Assembly (NCBI GenBank): GCA_027574665.1
Contig: CM050655.1
Coordinates: 13,945,170-14,009,169, forward strand
DNA from: Rhynochetos jubatus
Taxonomy: Eukaryota > Chordata > Aves > Eurypygiformes > Rhynochetidae
Length of the DNA stretch: 64,000 bases
Direction of reading: 5' to 3'
Shown piece by piece: positions 36,401-53,811 of this stretch. The position numbers and the translations under genes are program-made. Every line of letters begins with the position of its first letter. Positions within the stretch are counted from its first letter, which is position 1. The notes beneath the pieces are model-generated. The model saw only the letters and a list, made by a program, of their open reading frames with translations, was not told the DNA's origin and ran no database searches.

Positions 36401-38075
36401 ATGCACTCCTGCATCTGTGTGCAAGAATACTATTTTCCAAAATCCAGGGGCATCAAACCACTTTGCCAGTGGTTCCAACACAACTGGAAAAGAAACAGAA
36501 TAAAAGCACTAGAAAAATGAACTGCTTTGCCTTGACCCAGTGTGACAGTCAGTTCCAACAAGCAGTTTGTAACAACAGCTACCCCAGAGGTGACTGATCT
36601 ACTGGTGATCGTCCTTTTTGCCGTCTTGTGTTTGGAGCCCTCAAGCTCTGTGCCATCCTGTTTACCACGCAGTCAAAGGAAAGCTCCTAACAGAGTGGGG
36701 TTTTCCCGATATATTAAATCCTTGCACCTCATTTAGCTTCAGTGATTTGTGATTGATGCTTTCGATCAGCCGGGCCAGATTTCCCACTGAAGGATGAGCC
36801 TGCAACCCAAAGACACGGGGGAGTGCTGCGCGGAGCCAGGGCAGCCATATCCACTTTTGCCCTGCAAGGGTGGGTCAGTGACAAGAGCCGGAGGATTACA
36901 GTCGTGCCTGGAGACTCCCGCTCTGCACAGGCAGGTGGGAGCAGCGCAGGTGGAAGGCAGATGCCTTAAGTGTCCCGTCCTCCCTGCTACAAGCACAGCT
37001 GCTGCACAAGGGGCACACTGGTGACGGTCAGCAAACACTGCACAAGCTTGGAATTCAGTTTCCCAGTCAACATCCACCCTCACTGGTAGGTTTACTGGAA
37101 AGAAGATGGTATTAAGGTGTGATTTCAGGCGGGTGACTCACAGGCAGTCGAGGGAATGGTGTACTCTGCCTGCGGAGGCGGGGGTTACTTTAGTAGAGTG
37201 TGAGATCCAGCTGGACGATGGAAAGAGGGAGGGCATTTTCAGGCACCCAAATGCCCGTGTAAGGAAAGCATAAGGAGCTCACAGTGCCCCGCAACAACGT
37301 GCCTGGCTGCACCTGCTCCCAGTGGCAGCAGTGCCACCATTGCCACCATCCCATCCTCCCCTGCCCCTGCCCCACTGCCTGGCCCCACAGCCAGCCTGGC
37401 AGATGGGAAGGAAAGCCAGCAACCGCCACAGCCTCTGTCTCACGTCACACGGCGGGGAGCAACACCTGCAGAGCCACAAGCCTGCAGGGCCATGAGCCTG
37501 CAGCCCCGAATCCAGCCCTACCTTCAGAACCCCGTGTCTGTTGGTGCCACAGCTGCGAGAACGCTGCTGTATGGGGAGCGGGTGTGGAGGACAGTCATGC
37601 TTTCGGAGAGCGGATCTTGTGCCAGGAGCCCTGCTGGGGGGGGTTGAGCACACTCCCTCCTCACAGGTCACAGCAAAGCTCTGACTGCACCCACTGACCC
37701 AGAGATGCCACAGTAGTGGCCAAGTCTTCTGGCAGTAGGCTAAATCGCAGATTCCTTCAGATTTCCTCTGTGGGGTGGAGGGAGTAGGTATCTCAGGGGA
37801 CTGAGCTGCAGAGCCTCACATCAGGAGCCAAGGAAGAGTTCTCTCTGCAGCTCCCTTGCTCTGAACTCCGTTGCTTGGCATCACTGGCTGCACAGAGGAG
37901 AGCGGGTGATGGCAAAGCGAGCAGGGAGGCATCCCAGCCAAGAGGCTGTTTTTTCAGGCAGCTTTGGGCTGGGAGCTGCTTGTCCTGGTGTACATACACC
38001 GTGCCCTACAAAGGCGACCCCAGCTCTCGATTGAAGGTGCTGCCACAGACCCAACAGCAATCCTAAAGACCTCCC
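30400..38075. other. Intergenic, no gene recognised
   Basis: Roughly 7.7 kb with rising GC content towards the right. It includes a short CA run (30,812-30,824) and AT-rich blocks rich in homeodomain-like ATTA words around 33,200-34,050. No exon, RNA gene or full transposon is recognised. The overlapping open frames at 31.1-31.9 and 36.8-37.7 kb follow GC content and show no family motif. Confidence 0.5.
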
Positions 38076-38084
38076 TTGTCAGCC

Positions 38085-38225
38085 ACGGATAATTAATGCT
38101 CACGGCGCCTGTTAGGGCTGCATTGTTTCCCCATTGCGCAGGGCCAGCCTATTGTTTGCATACGCCAGCGAGTCAAGGGGCCAAGGGTTAGTGGGTTAAC
38201 AGCTACGTAACGTCATGCTGCGCTC
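38085..38225. promoter_or_regulatory. Candidate enhancer (dense factor-motif cluster)
   Basis: About 140 bases packed with consensus-like sites: ATTAAT, a SOX-like CATTGTTTCC (38,121), a C/EBP-like ATTGCGCA (38,133), FOX/POU-like TGTTTGCATA (near 38,153), GGCCAAGGGTTA (nuclear-receptor-like), GTTAAC (38,195) and TACGTAACGTCA (PAR-bZIP/CREB-like, near 38,204). No coding frame explains it. Motif density is suggestive only; conservation would need an alignment. Confidence 0.35.
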
Positions 38226-41200
38226 AGGGTGGGGGACACCGGCTGTAGCTCTGCGTTTGGGTGTAACTGCATGCTGGCCCCAAGCTGTAACCCCTGCCCA
38301 GCCAGCCTGCCTTGGCTCGGCTGCACGCTCCTCACACAAGCTGTGCAAGCCCAACCCCAAAAAGGATCAGACCAAAAAATGCAAAGCTTGAGCTTCTGCA
38401 GTTTAAACAAGGAAACGTTCTTTAAAAACTGCAGCAAAGGCGTTTATAGGATCCTGGCGACATAAGCAAAGCATGTGACAGGCTGCAAGGCCGAGACTGC
38501 GTGCTGGCATCCCCAAGTTTTCAATGTACAGAATCACGCAGCTTTCTCCAAGGACGCTTTGCACTTTGTTTGGCCTTGGCAACCATCAAGTTAATAGCAA
38601 CACCGCTTCCAAAAAAATCCTAACCAAACGCTGACTTTTGGAAGGGGAAAAAAAACTAAGACACTGCATCATTTGGAGCATGCACTGTTTAGTACTACTG
38701 CAAAATTCATTGCTCCAGCAAAACCTAAGCACTAGCAGCTGCCACCTCCTCCTCACACTCCTCTGCACCTCCGAGGACCACCTCACACCAGCTGTGCCAG
38801 TGGTGGGGCCGGAGCAGTGAGCCCCGAGTGCCCCGTGGGCCTGGGGTCCCAGCAAGAGGCTAGTGGTGCAGCTGCCACACATCACTGACAGGCCACCTTT
38901 GGCTCAGCCTCGGTGGGAGAGACAGCAGTGACAGGAAAGCCTCTCTGCAGGACACTGCAGCGAGCTGAGGATGGGGTAGGAGCGGAGGGGGAGAGAGCGA
39001 GCAGGAAAACCGCAAGACACTTGCGCCTGCTAAAAATGATTTCCACCTAGTAATTTTAGCAGCTGTTGTGTTCCTCTGCCTACCTTCCTGGATGAATCTT
39101 AAGTAGGAGGTGAGTGAAAATGAGAATGGTGACAGAGTTTTTCCCCCCAAACCTCTGTATCTGCACATTTTTAACTTCTCCCTGACCCCATCTTAAAGAC
39201 ACAGTCAGTTATTTTCCACAGTTATGTGGTTTTTGTCCTGGCTGGTAAAAAGAACCGGGAATTCACACCAACGTTTCTCAAGGGTTGGTAAAAATAGCGA
39301 TCTGTCAGAAGAAGACAGAGCCGTGCCAGCACCCCTGGTCCAGGCCTGCACCCCAGCCCACGTGGCTGCCCACCTCAGACCTCCAGGTCCAGAATATGGA
39401 TGAGGAAAGAAATACAGCTTCCTAATAAATAATAACTGCCATGAAGCCATTGCTCCTTCCTGCCTAGCGAGGGGCAGTTTCTCTCCAACATATGCCAGGG
39501 TGGAACTCAGCAATGCCCTGCCTCAGCATGGAGGTGGCTCTGAGGAGCAGCCGCCCGGGGCAGTCACCGTGTCTATCCCCTCACCCCACACCCTCTCACT
39601 TGCAGCTGCAGTGGCCAAGTTTGGAGAGGATGGGGGGAGGATGCCAGGAGAACCCCTCCGTGAGCCCTGTGGTTAAGCAGGTGCTCTGCTGAAACACACA
39701 CACACTGACGCACCCACTGCTAGGGCTGCTGTTCAGCTGACACAACAAGCTATTTACACATAAGCTATAAACTGTGTTTTAATCCTCAAAAACATATATG
39801 CATAATGAGCATGGGCTAACATCAAGCAAAGTGCATGGTGTGCTATCAAACCAGGTGACGAACGATCTGCTCACTGGACAGGTAGACAGAAGCAGCAGTT
39901 TTAGAGCTTGAAGTCCAGTTACCTGCTCATTTACACTGCTCTTTTCCAAGTCCTTTGGGACCTGAACATTTTGATCCTCTGTAACAGAACCACCTCCCTC
40001 TCCGGCCACAGCGAGCTCTCCAGCCTTGTGCAATTGCTTCCAAGTCCCTTCATCTTCTACCATTTATAGCTGGCAGCGAAGGTCTCCCTGCATCCCAGCT
40101 TTTAAATCACACCCTTGCCAGTCCTGACACCCTTGGCCTCAGCTCTGACAAAATAAAAACCAGCTCTTTGCTCCTGTTTGCCTCCCAAAGCAGTGAGTGA
40201 CCTGCTTCCGCAGGTGCAACCTTTCTGTCCTATGGCTCCCCCAGGCTCACCTCTCCTTGTGCAGGAGCAGAAGCTCCTTCACATGTAGGTTTTGGGGGGA
40301 AGAAAAAAAGTAGTGCTCATCTCCGTCTGCACTTCCATCTGCCCTCACCCAGCTGGGTACTGCTGGGAAAGCAGTTTTGCTGACATGGAACAAAATGCAG
40401 TCCCCTCCCACGAGGATGGAAATTACGTACAGGGAGGCGAGACAGGGTCTCAGCCAACCTGTGGCATGGCCCTGATGTGGGGCTGCCAGGCTTCAAGCCG
40501 TGCAAGGGGAAGGAGGTTACGTGGGAGAGGTACTTGTGCTTTCACAGCACGGCAGCTCTTCTCTCTCCCACCACCTGGCAGTTCACCCACGGCTAACACA
40601 GGCTCTGGGCAGCCACAGCATCCCGTGCAGCATCCCCTGGCAGATGTAGGGACCGCAAAACGTCAGGCTCTGGACAATTGTTGCCAAGGTTCAGGTTTCA
40701 GTTTGACAGTGCACTAATTAATGTTTTGGACTGTGAATATTTTGGGCCGAAATTCATCCATGATCAGTTGGTTCATACAATGTCTTTAAACAAGAGTCAG
40801 ACTCAGTACGCAAATCTGCAGTTCTACAAGATTTAAAGGTTTTCATTTTAAGGTCAATGTCTTTTTAGCATGGTTATTTCTAAATTGGGTAGAAAATGTC
40901 TGTCCACTCAGCTCATCCTCAGCAGGCCAGCCCGACTGTCCTTGAAATGTCACGTAAAATGATTTGTACTCCAAGTCATTAACTTTGAGGTTCTGATTGT
41001 TGATACATCACTACCAGCAGAGTACACCGCATTACAAAAGAGAACAGCGTTTTGTACCTCCGATGTCTAGACTTCAAAGCATTTAAACTTTATAAACAAA
41101 GAGACATAGCCTCAGTCTAGCACCAAAGAAAGCAATTTATGTAAGCAAAAAGTCTGGAACAAATAATTAAAACATGAGACTAAACAAAAACACTTGTGAG

Positions 41201-41570
41201 TTTGTTGAAACAACTTAGAAATATAAACTCCTTTTTTCTGTGTGTATTTATTTGCACTTTACCTAAGGGTGCCCTCTGAGCGTGTTCTTTCTTACTTCTG
41301 TTGCCTTTGGAAGTACCTCGGTGGTAGCCAACGTGGAGCTCGCCCTGCAAGGCCCTTTGCCTGGTGTGCCCGTGCCTCAGCCCTGAGGCAGCCTGGCCGG
41401 GCCAATCTCTCCTCCAGCGTGGACTCTCACCCTGAACGTCCAGGTGAAAGCCTGCAGCAGCACAGCTGCCACCCCTCAGCTCACCTCAAACCCACCGCTC
41501 CATAGCCACTGCCTTCCTCGGCCTAGCAGGGCCGTGCCGGCTTTCTACTCCGTTTTAACACGTTCCCTCG
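38226..41570. other. Intergenic, no gene recognised
   Basis: GC-rich, CpG-poor DNA to about 40.7 kb, then an AT-rich stretch (40,700-41,240) before the CpG island. A short CA run lies at 39,695-39,706. Many short overlapping frames; none carries a recognisable domain. Confidence 0.5.
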
Positions 41571-41709
41571 CACCTCAGCAGGTGAGGACTTCAGGAGTCA
41601 TTAAACGCCGCTTGTTTCCGCGTAGCCGCAAGGAAGCTGCGGACAACTCGTTACCGAGGCGCTGCACCTCAGGCGGCCCCGCACCGACCCCTGCGGCGCG
41701 GCGAGCGCG

Positions 41710-41741
41710 GCCGCCTCCCTGAGGCGCCTGAGGGAGGCGCC
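41710..41741. repeat. Near-palindrome in CpG island
   Basis: Two 16-base arms meeting at 41,725/41,726 (GCCGCCTCCCTGAGGC against GCCTGAGGGAGGCGCC) that pair with only a few mismatches. They flank a perfect AGGCGCCT palindrome. Confidence 0.8.
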
Positions 41742-41758
41742 GCTGAAGCGCCGGCGCT

Positions 41759-41766
41759 GACGTCAC
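41759..41766. promoter_or_regulatory. Perfect CRE (TGACGTCA)
   Basis: Consensus full-length cAMP response element in a CpG island, the usual setting for functional CREB/ATF promoter sites. It supports promoter activity of the island. Confidence 0.6.
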
Positions 41767-41794
41767 GACGGCGCGCGCCTTGCGCAGTCGCATG

Positions 41795-41808
41795 GCGCCA
41801 CCTGGCGG
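41795..41808 (-). promoter_or_regulatory. CTCF-like site
   Basis: The minus strand reads CCGCCAGGTGGCGC, which fits the CTCF core consensus closely (one departure from the G-run). It has the same orientation as the stronger site at 51,970-51,983; together they bracket PPIF. Confidence 0.5.
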
Positions 41809-41856
41809 ACGGGCTGCGCCGCCGGCCTGCGGGCTGTAGGGCCTCGGCGTGGGGCT

Positions 41857-41905
41857 CCGGCGGGAGGGCACCGGCGGGAGGGCACCGGCGGGAGGGCACC
41901 GGCGG
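41857..41905 (+). repeat. 14 bp GC-rich tandem repeat, 3.5 copies
   Basis: The unit CCGGCGGGAGGGCA is repeated exactly three times (41,857, 41,871, 41,885) followed by half a copy ending at 41,905. A small minisatellite at the presumed transcription start of the orphan CpG island. Confidence 0.95.
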
Positions 41906-42110
41906 CAACGGGGACGGGGCGAGCGGATCAGGAGCGCCTACCGTCTGCTGAAGGCAACCGGGACCCAGCATACTGCGGGCAAAACCAACTTCCACACTGA
42001 TCATTGGGTGGGGAGAGCTATTCCCTCAGGACAGCCGGCCGCCCCCCGCCGTGCAGGCCAGAGCCGCCGCGCCAGACGGGGCACTGAGGTAACAAAGCAC
42101 CGGGCAGGGG

Positions 42111-43840
42111 ATGGGGAAAAACTCCATCACACCGCACTTGTGCTTGTGTGGCTGCCATTTTCCCACATTTTTAATATATACCTGAATAAGTGAGGTCCTC
42201 TGGGATCACTCAGCCGCTCTGAAAGGAACGACGTTCTGAACTGCCTCAAGATCAATGCCAGCAGAAGACAAGCAAAGCGCAGCTGTGTAACATCTAAATG
42301 CATTAAGAAACAGTTTCATGGTGTTTCCTCTCACAACTGAAGTGGATTAACAGTGGAAGTCCAAGTCCTTTTCTGTACGCGGCAGAGCCGTCGCGCAGGT
42401 TACTGTTGCCACAACCTGTATCGTGCTGCGAAGGGGTACAAAATCCGGGAGTCAGGAACTCCCAAGCGGTGGCACTGCCTAACTCTTCCTATTCTAGCCC
42501 GTGATTCTGAAGCTGACAAAACCACCAAGCCAGGCTGCAAAAGGAGAACCTAACTGTGAAACATGAGGGCTACAGGAGAGAGATGGGCACTTCGGATCCC
42601 ACAGAAAATTAGATCCCAGCAGAGAATTACTAGCAAAGGCTGATTTCTGTGTACTTACCCACCCTGATCCTGGGTGGCGTAAACAAGTGGACCAGCTACC
42701 CGTGACTGACAGTCTCAGGACCAGAGAGGACTAGAGCCAGCCATCCAGCGTGCCGTGGTCCTGCAACCCCTGCTGTGGCATCCTCTGGTGCCACAAGCAC
42801 CTCTTAGAATTACCTCGGGCATACTTTGTGCAGGGTATGGCTGTGCATTTTCAGCACAGGAACAGTATTTCGATGCTGCAGGGTGCAATACTTGTACTGA
42901 GAGCTCTGTGCTTTTTTAAATAAAGGGAAGGAGGGGAAGGAAAAGGAAAAAAAAACAAAACAGGAAGAACCCCAGGAAAAACCATTTTGAGGAAGATACT
43001 TCATAGAAGAAAACTTGAAGAGATTGACCTGTTTAGTTCATCAGAACATAAGACTCACGCTGCACTGCTCTAAGCACCCAGGCAGCAAAGACTTTCTTCT
43101 GGCAGAGAAAAGTAGGCATAGGACCGGTACCTGGAAACCAAGGACAGCCCCACCAAAAGATTGCAACCTTACCTGCCAGTCAAGACTGCAAGCCTTGATG
43201 GAATATTGTGACTGCTTCATTTCAGAAGTTAGGGCATACATGAGTCTGTAAAAGGCACGGCCATGTGTAATGCATCATCGTTAACATGCATAATACTGTT
43301 ACTTATTTAAGACTTCACACAGTTCTGAGAAAATGGACTGGTTTGCGGCTAAGCATCTTCCATCAGGCTTTCTGGTCTACAAGTACCACTGATACCCTGG
43401 AAGATGCTAAATTCTTACGGTCATCTCTGCTCACACAGCAAGGAAGGAGCTCTTCCTCAGTTGTCCAGCAAAAAAACCTGAAACTACCAGCGTTTCAAAA
43501 AGTAATTCAGAAATAAAAAAAAAAAAAACAACACACCAAGAAACAACAAAATCCAAACAAAACCCACCAGCAAATTCACAATTCCCCCATGATCACTGCA
43601 AATTGATGGAATAAACCAGACAAGAGAACACGCTCAAAACCTGAACCACTATCGATACCAAACATTTCAGATTCAGTAGCGCAAGGCAAAGCAGGGCACT
43701 GTGACCTCTTCTCTCACTGAACGAGAGCACGGCTTCTGAACACCGCTACGGCAGACCCAACGCACGGCAGACAAAATAGAACAGCCCCAGTAAAACCAAC
43801 AGGTTTCAGCTCCTCACACTCCTGCTTTCAAGTAAATGTG
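42111..43840. other. Intergenic, no gene recognised
   Basis: Sequence between the CpG island and the inferred end of PPIF. It has an A-rich stretch at 43,507-43,565 and no convincing exon. It may be intron or later exon of a transcript starting in the island. Confidence 0.5.
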
Positions 43841-43863
43841 CAGTCATATTTAAGAAACAGACT

Positions 43864-43869
43864 TTTATT
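43864..43869 (-). terminator. PPIF: Distal poly(A) signal, PPIF
   Basis: AATAAA on the minus strand, about 2.0 kb past the stop codon, within an AT-rich block ending PPIF-side sequence. Predicted cleavage near 43,845. Confidence 0.5.
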
Positions 43870-44728
43870 TTGTGGTAAAACTGTATTTAATTATTTTTCT
43901 TATACAAATTAAGAGAACCAAAAAAATAAATCATCATTCTATCAAACTGAAATCAGCCAAACCAGCACAACTTAGTATTTCAAAAATACTACAAAAAGAC
44001 GAAAACAGCTATAGTGCAAAGGAAAGCTTTCCAAATCAATTTTTTGCAAAATTATACTCTGGATACTAACCTTGTACACACAAGAATGCAGCCCTCAGTG
44101 GAAAGAAAAACCCAGTGCAAAAGAGTTTTAAACCCACGTATTGTCAGAATGCAGTGGAAGTAAATTCACATTTGAAAAAAGCCATCACATTTTATTTTTC
44201 TCTTCAGTAACAAGAGAAAAGAGTCAAGTGCTTTTTCCCACAAGCATTAAAATTTTACAGCTTTAGTGATTCTAAAAGTGATGTTGTGAGGTTCCAACGT
44301 TTGCTGCTGCTCAAGCACTCCACATAAAACATACCAGTTTACACAAACATAATGTGTTTATCTGATCAGCTGAATTCTTTCCTTCTCATGCATCAACCCC
44401 AACAACATTAATTTTGCTGCATCAGCTAGGCCTTGTGATTCCGTGGTGACCGATTTTGACTTAGGATGATGCACGAGAGGAAACTGTAATCTGAGTAACA
44501 CGCAAGATGGGCTGACTTCGCAGGACCAACAGGACAAAAAAGCAGTGAAACCCATTTTGTACTCAAGCAAGCTCACTATACTCTGATTATAATCTCAAAG
44601 TGCAAAATTAGGCTACCTATCGAGACCTGTGCTGTATTCCTCACAGAACCAGATCTCGGAGCAGAACGGTCCTTCAAGTAAGTTCACAGTTGCATAATGA
44701 AAAAATCACATCATTTTTTGGCTAATTT

Positions 44729-45165
44729 CATAGAATCACAGAACGGTTTGGGTTGGAAGGGACCTTAAAGATCATCTAGTTCCAACCCCCCTGCCATGGG
44801 CAGGGACACCCTCCACTAGACCAGGTTGCTCAAAGCCTCATCCAGCCTGGCCTTGGACACTCCCAGGGATGGGGCATCCACAGCTTCTCTGGGCAGCCTG
44901 TTCCAGTGCCTCACCACCCTCTCCATGAAGAATTTTTTCCTGATATCTAATCTAAATCTCTCCGCTTTCAGTTTAAACCCATTACCCCTTGTCCTGTCAC
45001 TACAGGCCATTGTAAAAAGCCACCCCACCCCACACCCCCCCCCAGCTTCCTTGTAGGCCCTTTCAGGTACTGGAAGGCTGCGATAAGGTCTCCCAGAAGC
45101 CTTCTCTTCTCCAGGCTGAACAAGCCCAGTTCTCTCAGCCTTTCAATTTGTGGTCTTGCTGCCCA
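44729..45165 (-). mobile_element. CR1 LINE, 5'-truncated avian copy
   Basis: A typical bird CR1 3' end in minus orientation. The low-coordinate end has CATAGAATCACAGAACGG, the complement of the CR1 ATTCTRTGA tail, followed by GGTTTGGGTTGGAAGGGACC. The minus strand from 45,028 to 44,816 encodes 70 residues with [37 protein letters not shown] and ALSNLV-stop, the end of CR1 ORF2 (reverse-transcriptase tail). The copy is about 430 bases, truncated at its 5' side near 45,165, with a C-rich tract at 45,024-45,045. It is younger than the other CR1 pieces here. It cannot move by itself. Confidence 0.95.
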
Positions 45166-45854
45166 GGAAGAGCTCTAGTAGTAGGCTAACCCAAGCTAAA
45201 GCAATTTATTTAACCCAAAAGTCAAATTGCTTTGTTGAAGCAAGGCAAGGAAGAGTTCAGTTTTTAAACACTGGGCTGAGACTACCAAAAAAAATTTAGA
45301 TTATTTAGAATTAATTTTAAAAACCCCACCACCACACATGAATTCCATTGGATAGACTTAAATCGAGACAAAGTAAATCTGACAGTCATGTTGCAGACAG
45401 CCTTGAGAGAACTAGTTGGCATCATTTTTTCAAATGAAACAAACAGCAGAGTAAGCATTTATTATACCATGTTTCCTTTGGTGCTTTCTCAATTTATATC
45501 TAACACCCACCTGCAAGAATACTTAGATGTCAACTCCACCACCGATTCCAACACCGGAAACATCCAAATCCTAAGAGCAGTATCAACACTGCAGTCAGAT
45601 ACGCTCTGGGTGACCGTTCTACTTCAAAACACACTGGGACTGTACCAAATCAGTGTGACTACCAAGGTAGCTCAATTAAAACATGTTTCAGTTACTGGTT
45701 TACGCTTTTAATCAATATTACTCAGTATAAAAGTTGGACCAAGTTAAATAGAAAATATGGTTCTATAGGTGCTGCTCATGGGATCAGAAATGTTTGGGGG
45801 TTTTAGGATTCATTTTTCACAGCATTGAAGTTGTCCTGAAGGGTAGGGAAAAGG

Positions 45855-51882
<6,028 letters not shown>

Positions 51883-51948
51883 GCCGCGGGCTAGCAGGGC
51901 GACCGAGCAGGGCGACCGGGCACACGCAGCAACATGCGGCCGCCGCCG

Positions 51949-51957
51949 CCTTTTATA
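51949..51957 (-). promoter_or_regulatory. PPIF: TATA box of PPIF
   Basis: The minus strand reads TATAAAAGG, a perfect TATA consensus, 67-75 bases upstream of the PPIF ATG. Predicted transcription start near 51,927, giving a 5' UTR of about 45 bases. An ATG at 51,935 lies between box and start and would be excluded from the mRNA. Confidence 0.7.
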
Positions 51958-51969
51958 GGCTCCGCTGCG

Positions 51970-51983
51970 GCGCCCCCTGGCGG
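51970..51983 (-). promoter_or_regulatory. CTCF consensus site upstream of PPIF
   Basis: The minus strand reads CCGCCAGGGGGCGC, an exact match to the classical CTCF core, immediately upstream of the PPIF TATA box. It points in the direction of PPIF transcription, like the weaker site at 41,795-41,808. Confidence 0.65.
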
Positions 51984-52400
51984 CCCGCGGGGCAACATGG
52001 CGGCGGGGGCGCTGTGGGGCAGCGCGGGCTGAAGCGCCCTGAGGCGCCGGCGCCCTCAGGCTGGCTCCGGGCACGAGGGGACGAGGGACCCCCGACAACG
52101 GGCCGCTGTGGGCTGCGGCTGCCTTCACGGTTGGCCGGTCTCTAGCCGCCCGCCACTTCGCAACGATCGTTAGGGGCCGTTGGGTGTTTTTTGTTTGCTG
52201 AGGTGATTTGTTTGGGGTTTTGCACGTCCCCTCACAGCCCCTCACCCCAGGGACCAACGGCGACGGGAAGTTTCTAGAATTGTACAGCTCCACGCAACAC
52301 CTCTGGCCTTGCCCCACAGGCCCCGAGGGGAGATGCTGGGCGGGAAGGGCCGGCTGCCATCACGGGTGCGGGATCGCGGGGTGTGGCGGACAGACGGGAG

Positions 52401-53810
52401 TCACGGGCTGCCCACGCAGCCTTACTCACCCGCAGTACCCCGGGGGATGGTGTCGTGACACACGAGGTGTGCCCAAGCACCTTGCTGTGGTGTCACCCTG
52501 GCGTCGCAGACCCCCGTCTCAGCATCTGACCTCTGCTTTGCCAGGAAACCTGCCCGAGGGATTACAAAAGTAAGTAGTCGTAGTCCAGGTTATAAAGGGA
52601 AATATTACTCGTTTTACATGAAAATAACAACATTTATCAGTTTTCTCAACTTGGTAACTTAGATCTAAGTACTTAGTACATGGTTTAGTCTGGTATTATT
52701 TTGAAATCCTCTCCAGTTGCTGTCCTGATGCTGTAAGAACTTCCAAAAGTTTTTCAAGTTCCTCATGCCACAAAATGTCTTTGGTTTGGTCCTGGTCCGT
52801 GAGGTCAAGCAAAGCTCTCCTGTCAGCATACCAGCAGCAAGACAACTCCTCGTGAGACAGCACATGTTGTCTCTACAACACTAGGCCCGTTGGGATGTGT
52901 TACCATCTGCACACATTTTATTTCATCCAAATGACAAATGGTGCAGTTCCACGCTGCTGGGTGAACAAACCACCTGCAGTGCTCTGCCCCTTACACTGGA
53001 AGCAGAGGACACCCTGGACACCTGATGGTGATAAACCTTTCAGTTAACAGGATACAACTGGACCACTGAGTCTCTGGAAAACAAACTCTGCATGTACCTG
53101 ACGTTCTGTCTGCTTGCTCGCTCTTTCAGCTTCCCAGATGGCAGTAGGATCTCTATTAAGACATTTCTAAAGCGGATGCATGGTTTTGTACAGATTATTT
53201 TAAGGCGGTAAGTCACCCAAACTACAGAGCACTTACCTGTATTACTGCAGGCTACCCTTGTTAAAAACTATAGCCCTTGAATGTGGGAAAAGAGCTCCTA
53301 AAGGGACTCAAAAAACCAACCAACCAACCAACCAAAAGAAACCCAGAACATTGAAGGAGATTCCAGTAGTTATGCACCTGTAATCCTCACATTCCTTGTA
53401 GTATAAATTGTTATTCTAATGGAGGTTAGAGCAATGCAACCGTGTAACACAGTACGAGAGAGTCACACAGACAGCCCCTAAGCGAGGAATAGCAAACTTT
53501 CAATCCTGCCTCCGTTCTTTGCTTTCAAGCAGCTAAAAGTGACTTCACCGGTGACATGCACTGGATCATCAGAAAGCTGTCAGTCAAGGCCCTGCCCTGA
53601 CCACAAAGTTCCGGGCAGAACGGCAACGCACAATTACAGGTGACTGAGAAATCCTAGATGAACACCGCTTTTCAGGCACACACTCCAGAGAGACCCATTA
53701 AACGGAACGACATGAGGGATAAACGTGGCAAGTTAAAGAGTTGTTGAGACAGCTGTTCAGCAGCTGGCGGTGTTGTAGGGATGACTACGGCACATACCAT
53801 GCTTGTAACT
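52401..53810. other. Intergenic, no gene recognised
   Basis: Upstream flank of PPIF after the CpG island. Ordinary sequence with an (AACC)5 run at 53,314-53,334. No exon recognised. Confidence 0.6.
53314..53334. repeat. (AACC)n microsatellite
   Basis: Five exact tandem copies of AACC plus a partial one, likely length-variable. No function inferred. Confidence 0.95.
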
Positions 53811-53811
53811 A

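Larger units (their letters stand above)
41580..42110. promoter_or_regulatory. Orphan CpG island, likely promoter of an unannotated transcript
   Basis: About 530 bases of very CpG-dense DNA bounded by ordinary sequence, over 2 kb past the inferred end of PPIF and far from ZCCHC24. It contains a perfect CRE (TGACGTCA, 41,759-41,766), an NRF1-like TGCGCA (41,781), a CTCF-like site (41,795-41,808) and three and a half copies of a 14 bp repeat. A plausible plus-strand first-exon donor, CTGAG|GTAACA, lies at 42,088/42,089. No conserved protein frame is seen, so a noncoding RNA is more likely than a protein gene. Confidence 0.6.
43845..45854 (-). other. PPIF: PPIF 3' UTR (distal form, inferred)
   Basis: Minus-strand sequence after the PPIF stop. 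AATAAA signals occur at 45,458-45,463 and 43,864-43,869. The latter sits in strongly AT-rich, UTR-like sequence, so I take it as the distal end. If so, the UTR contains a CR1 insertion (44,729-45,165). If the proximal signal is used, the UTR is only about 0.4 kb and the CR1 is outside the mRNA. Confidence 0.5.

Noticed and set aside
36794..37697. Overlapping open frames of 76-137 codons on both strands
   Set aside because: Follow GC-rich, low-stop sequence; Pro/Cys/His-rich translations without a family motif.
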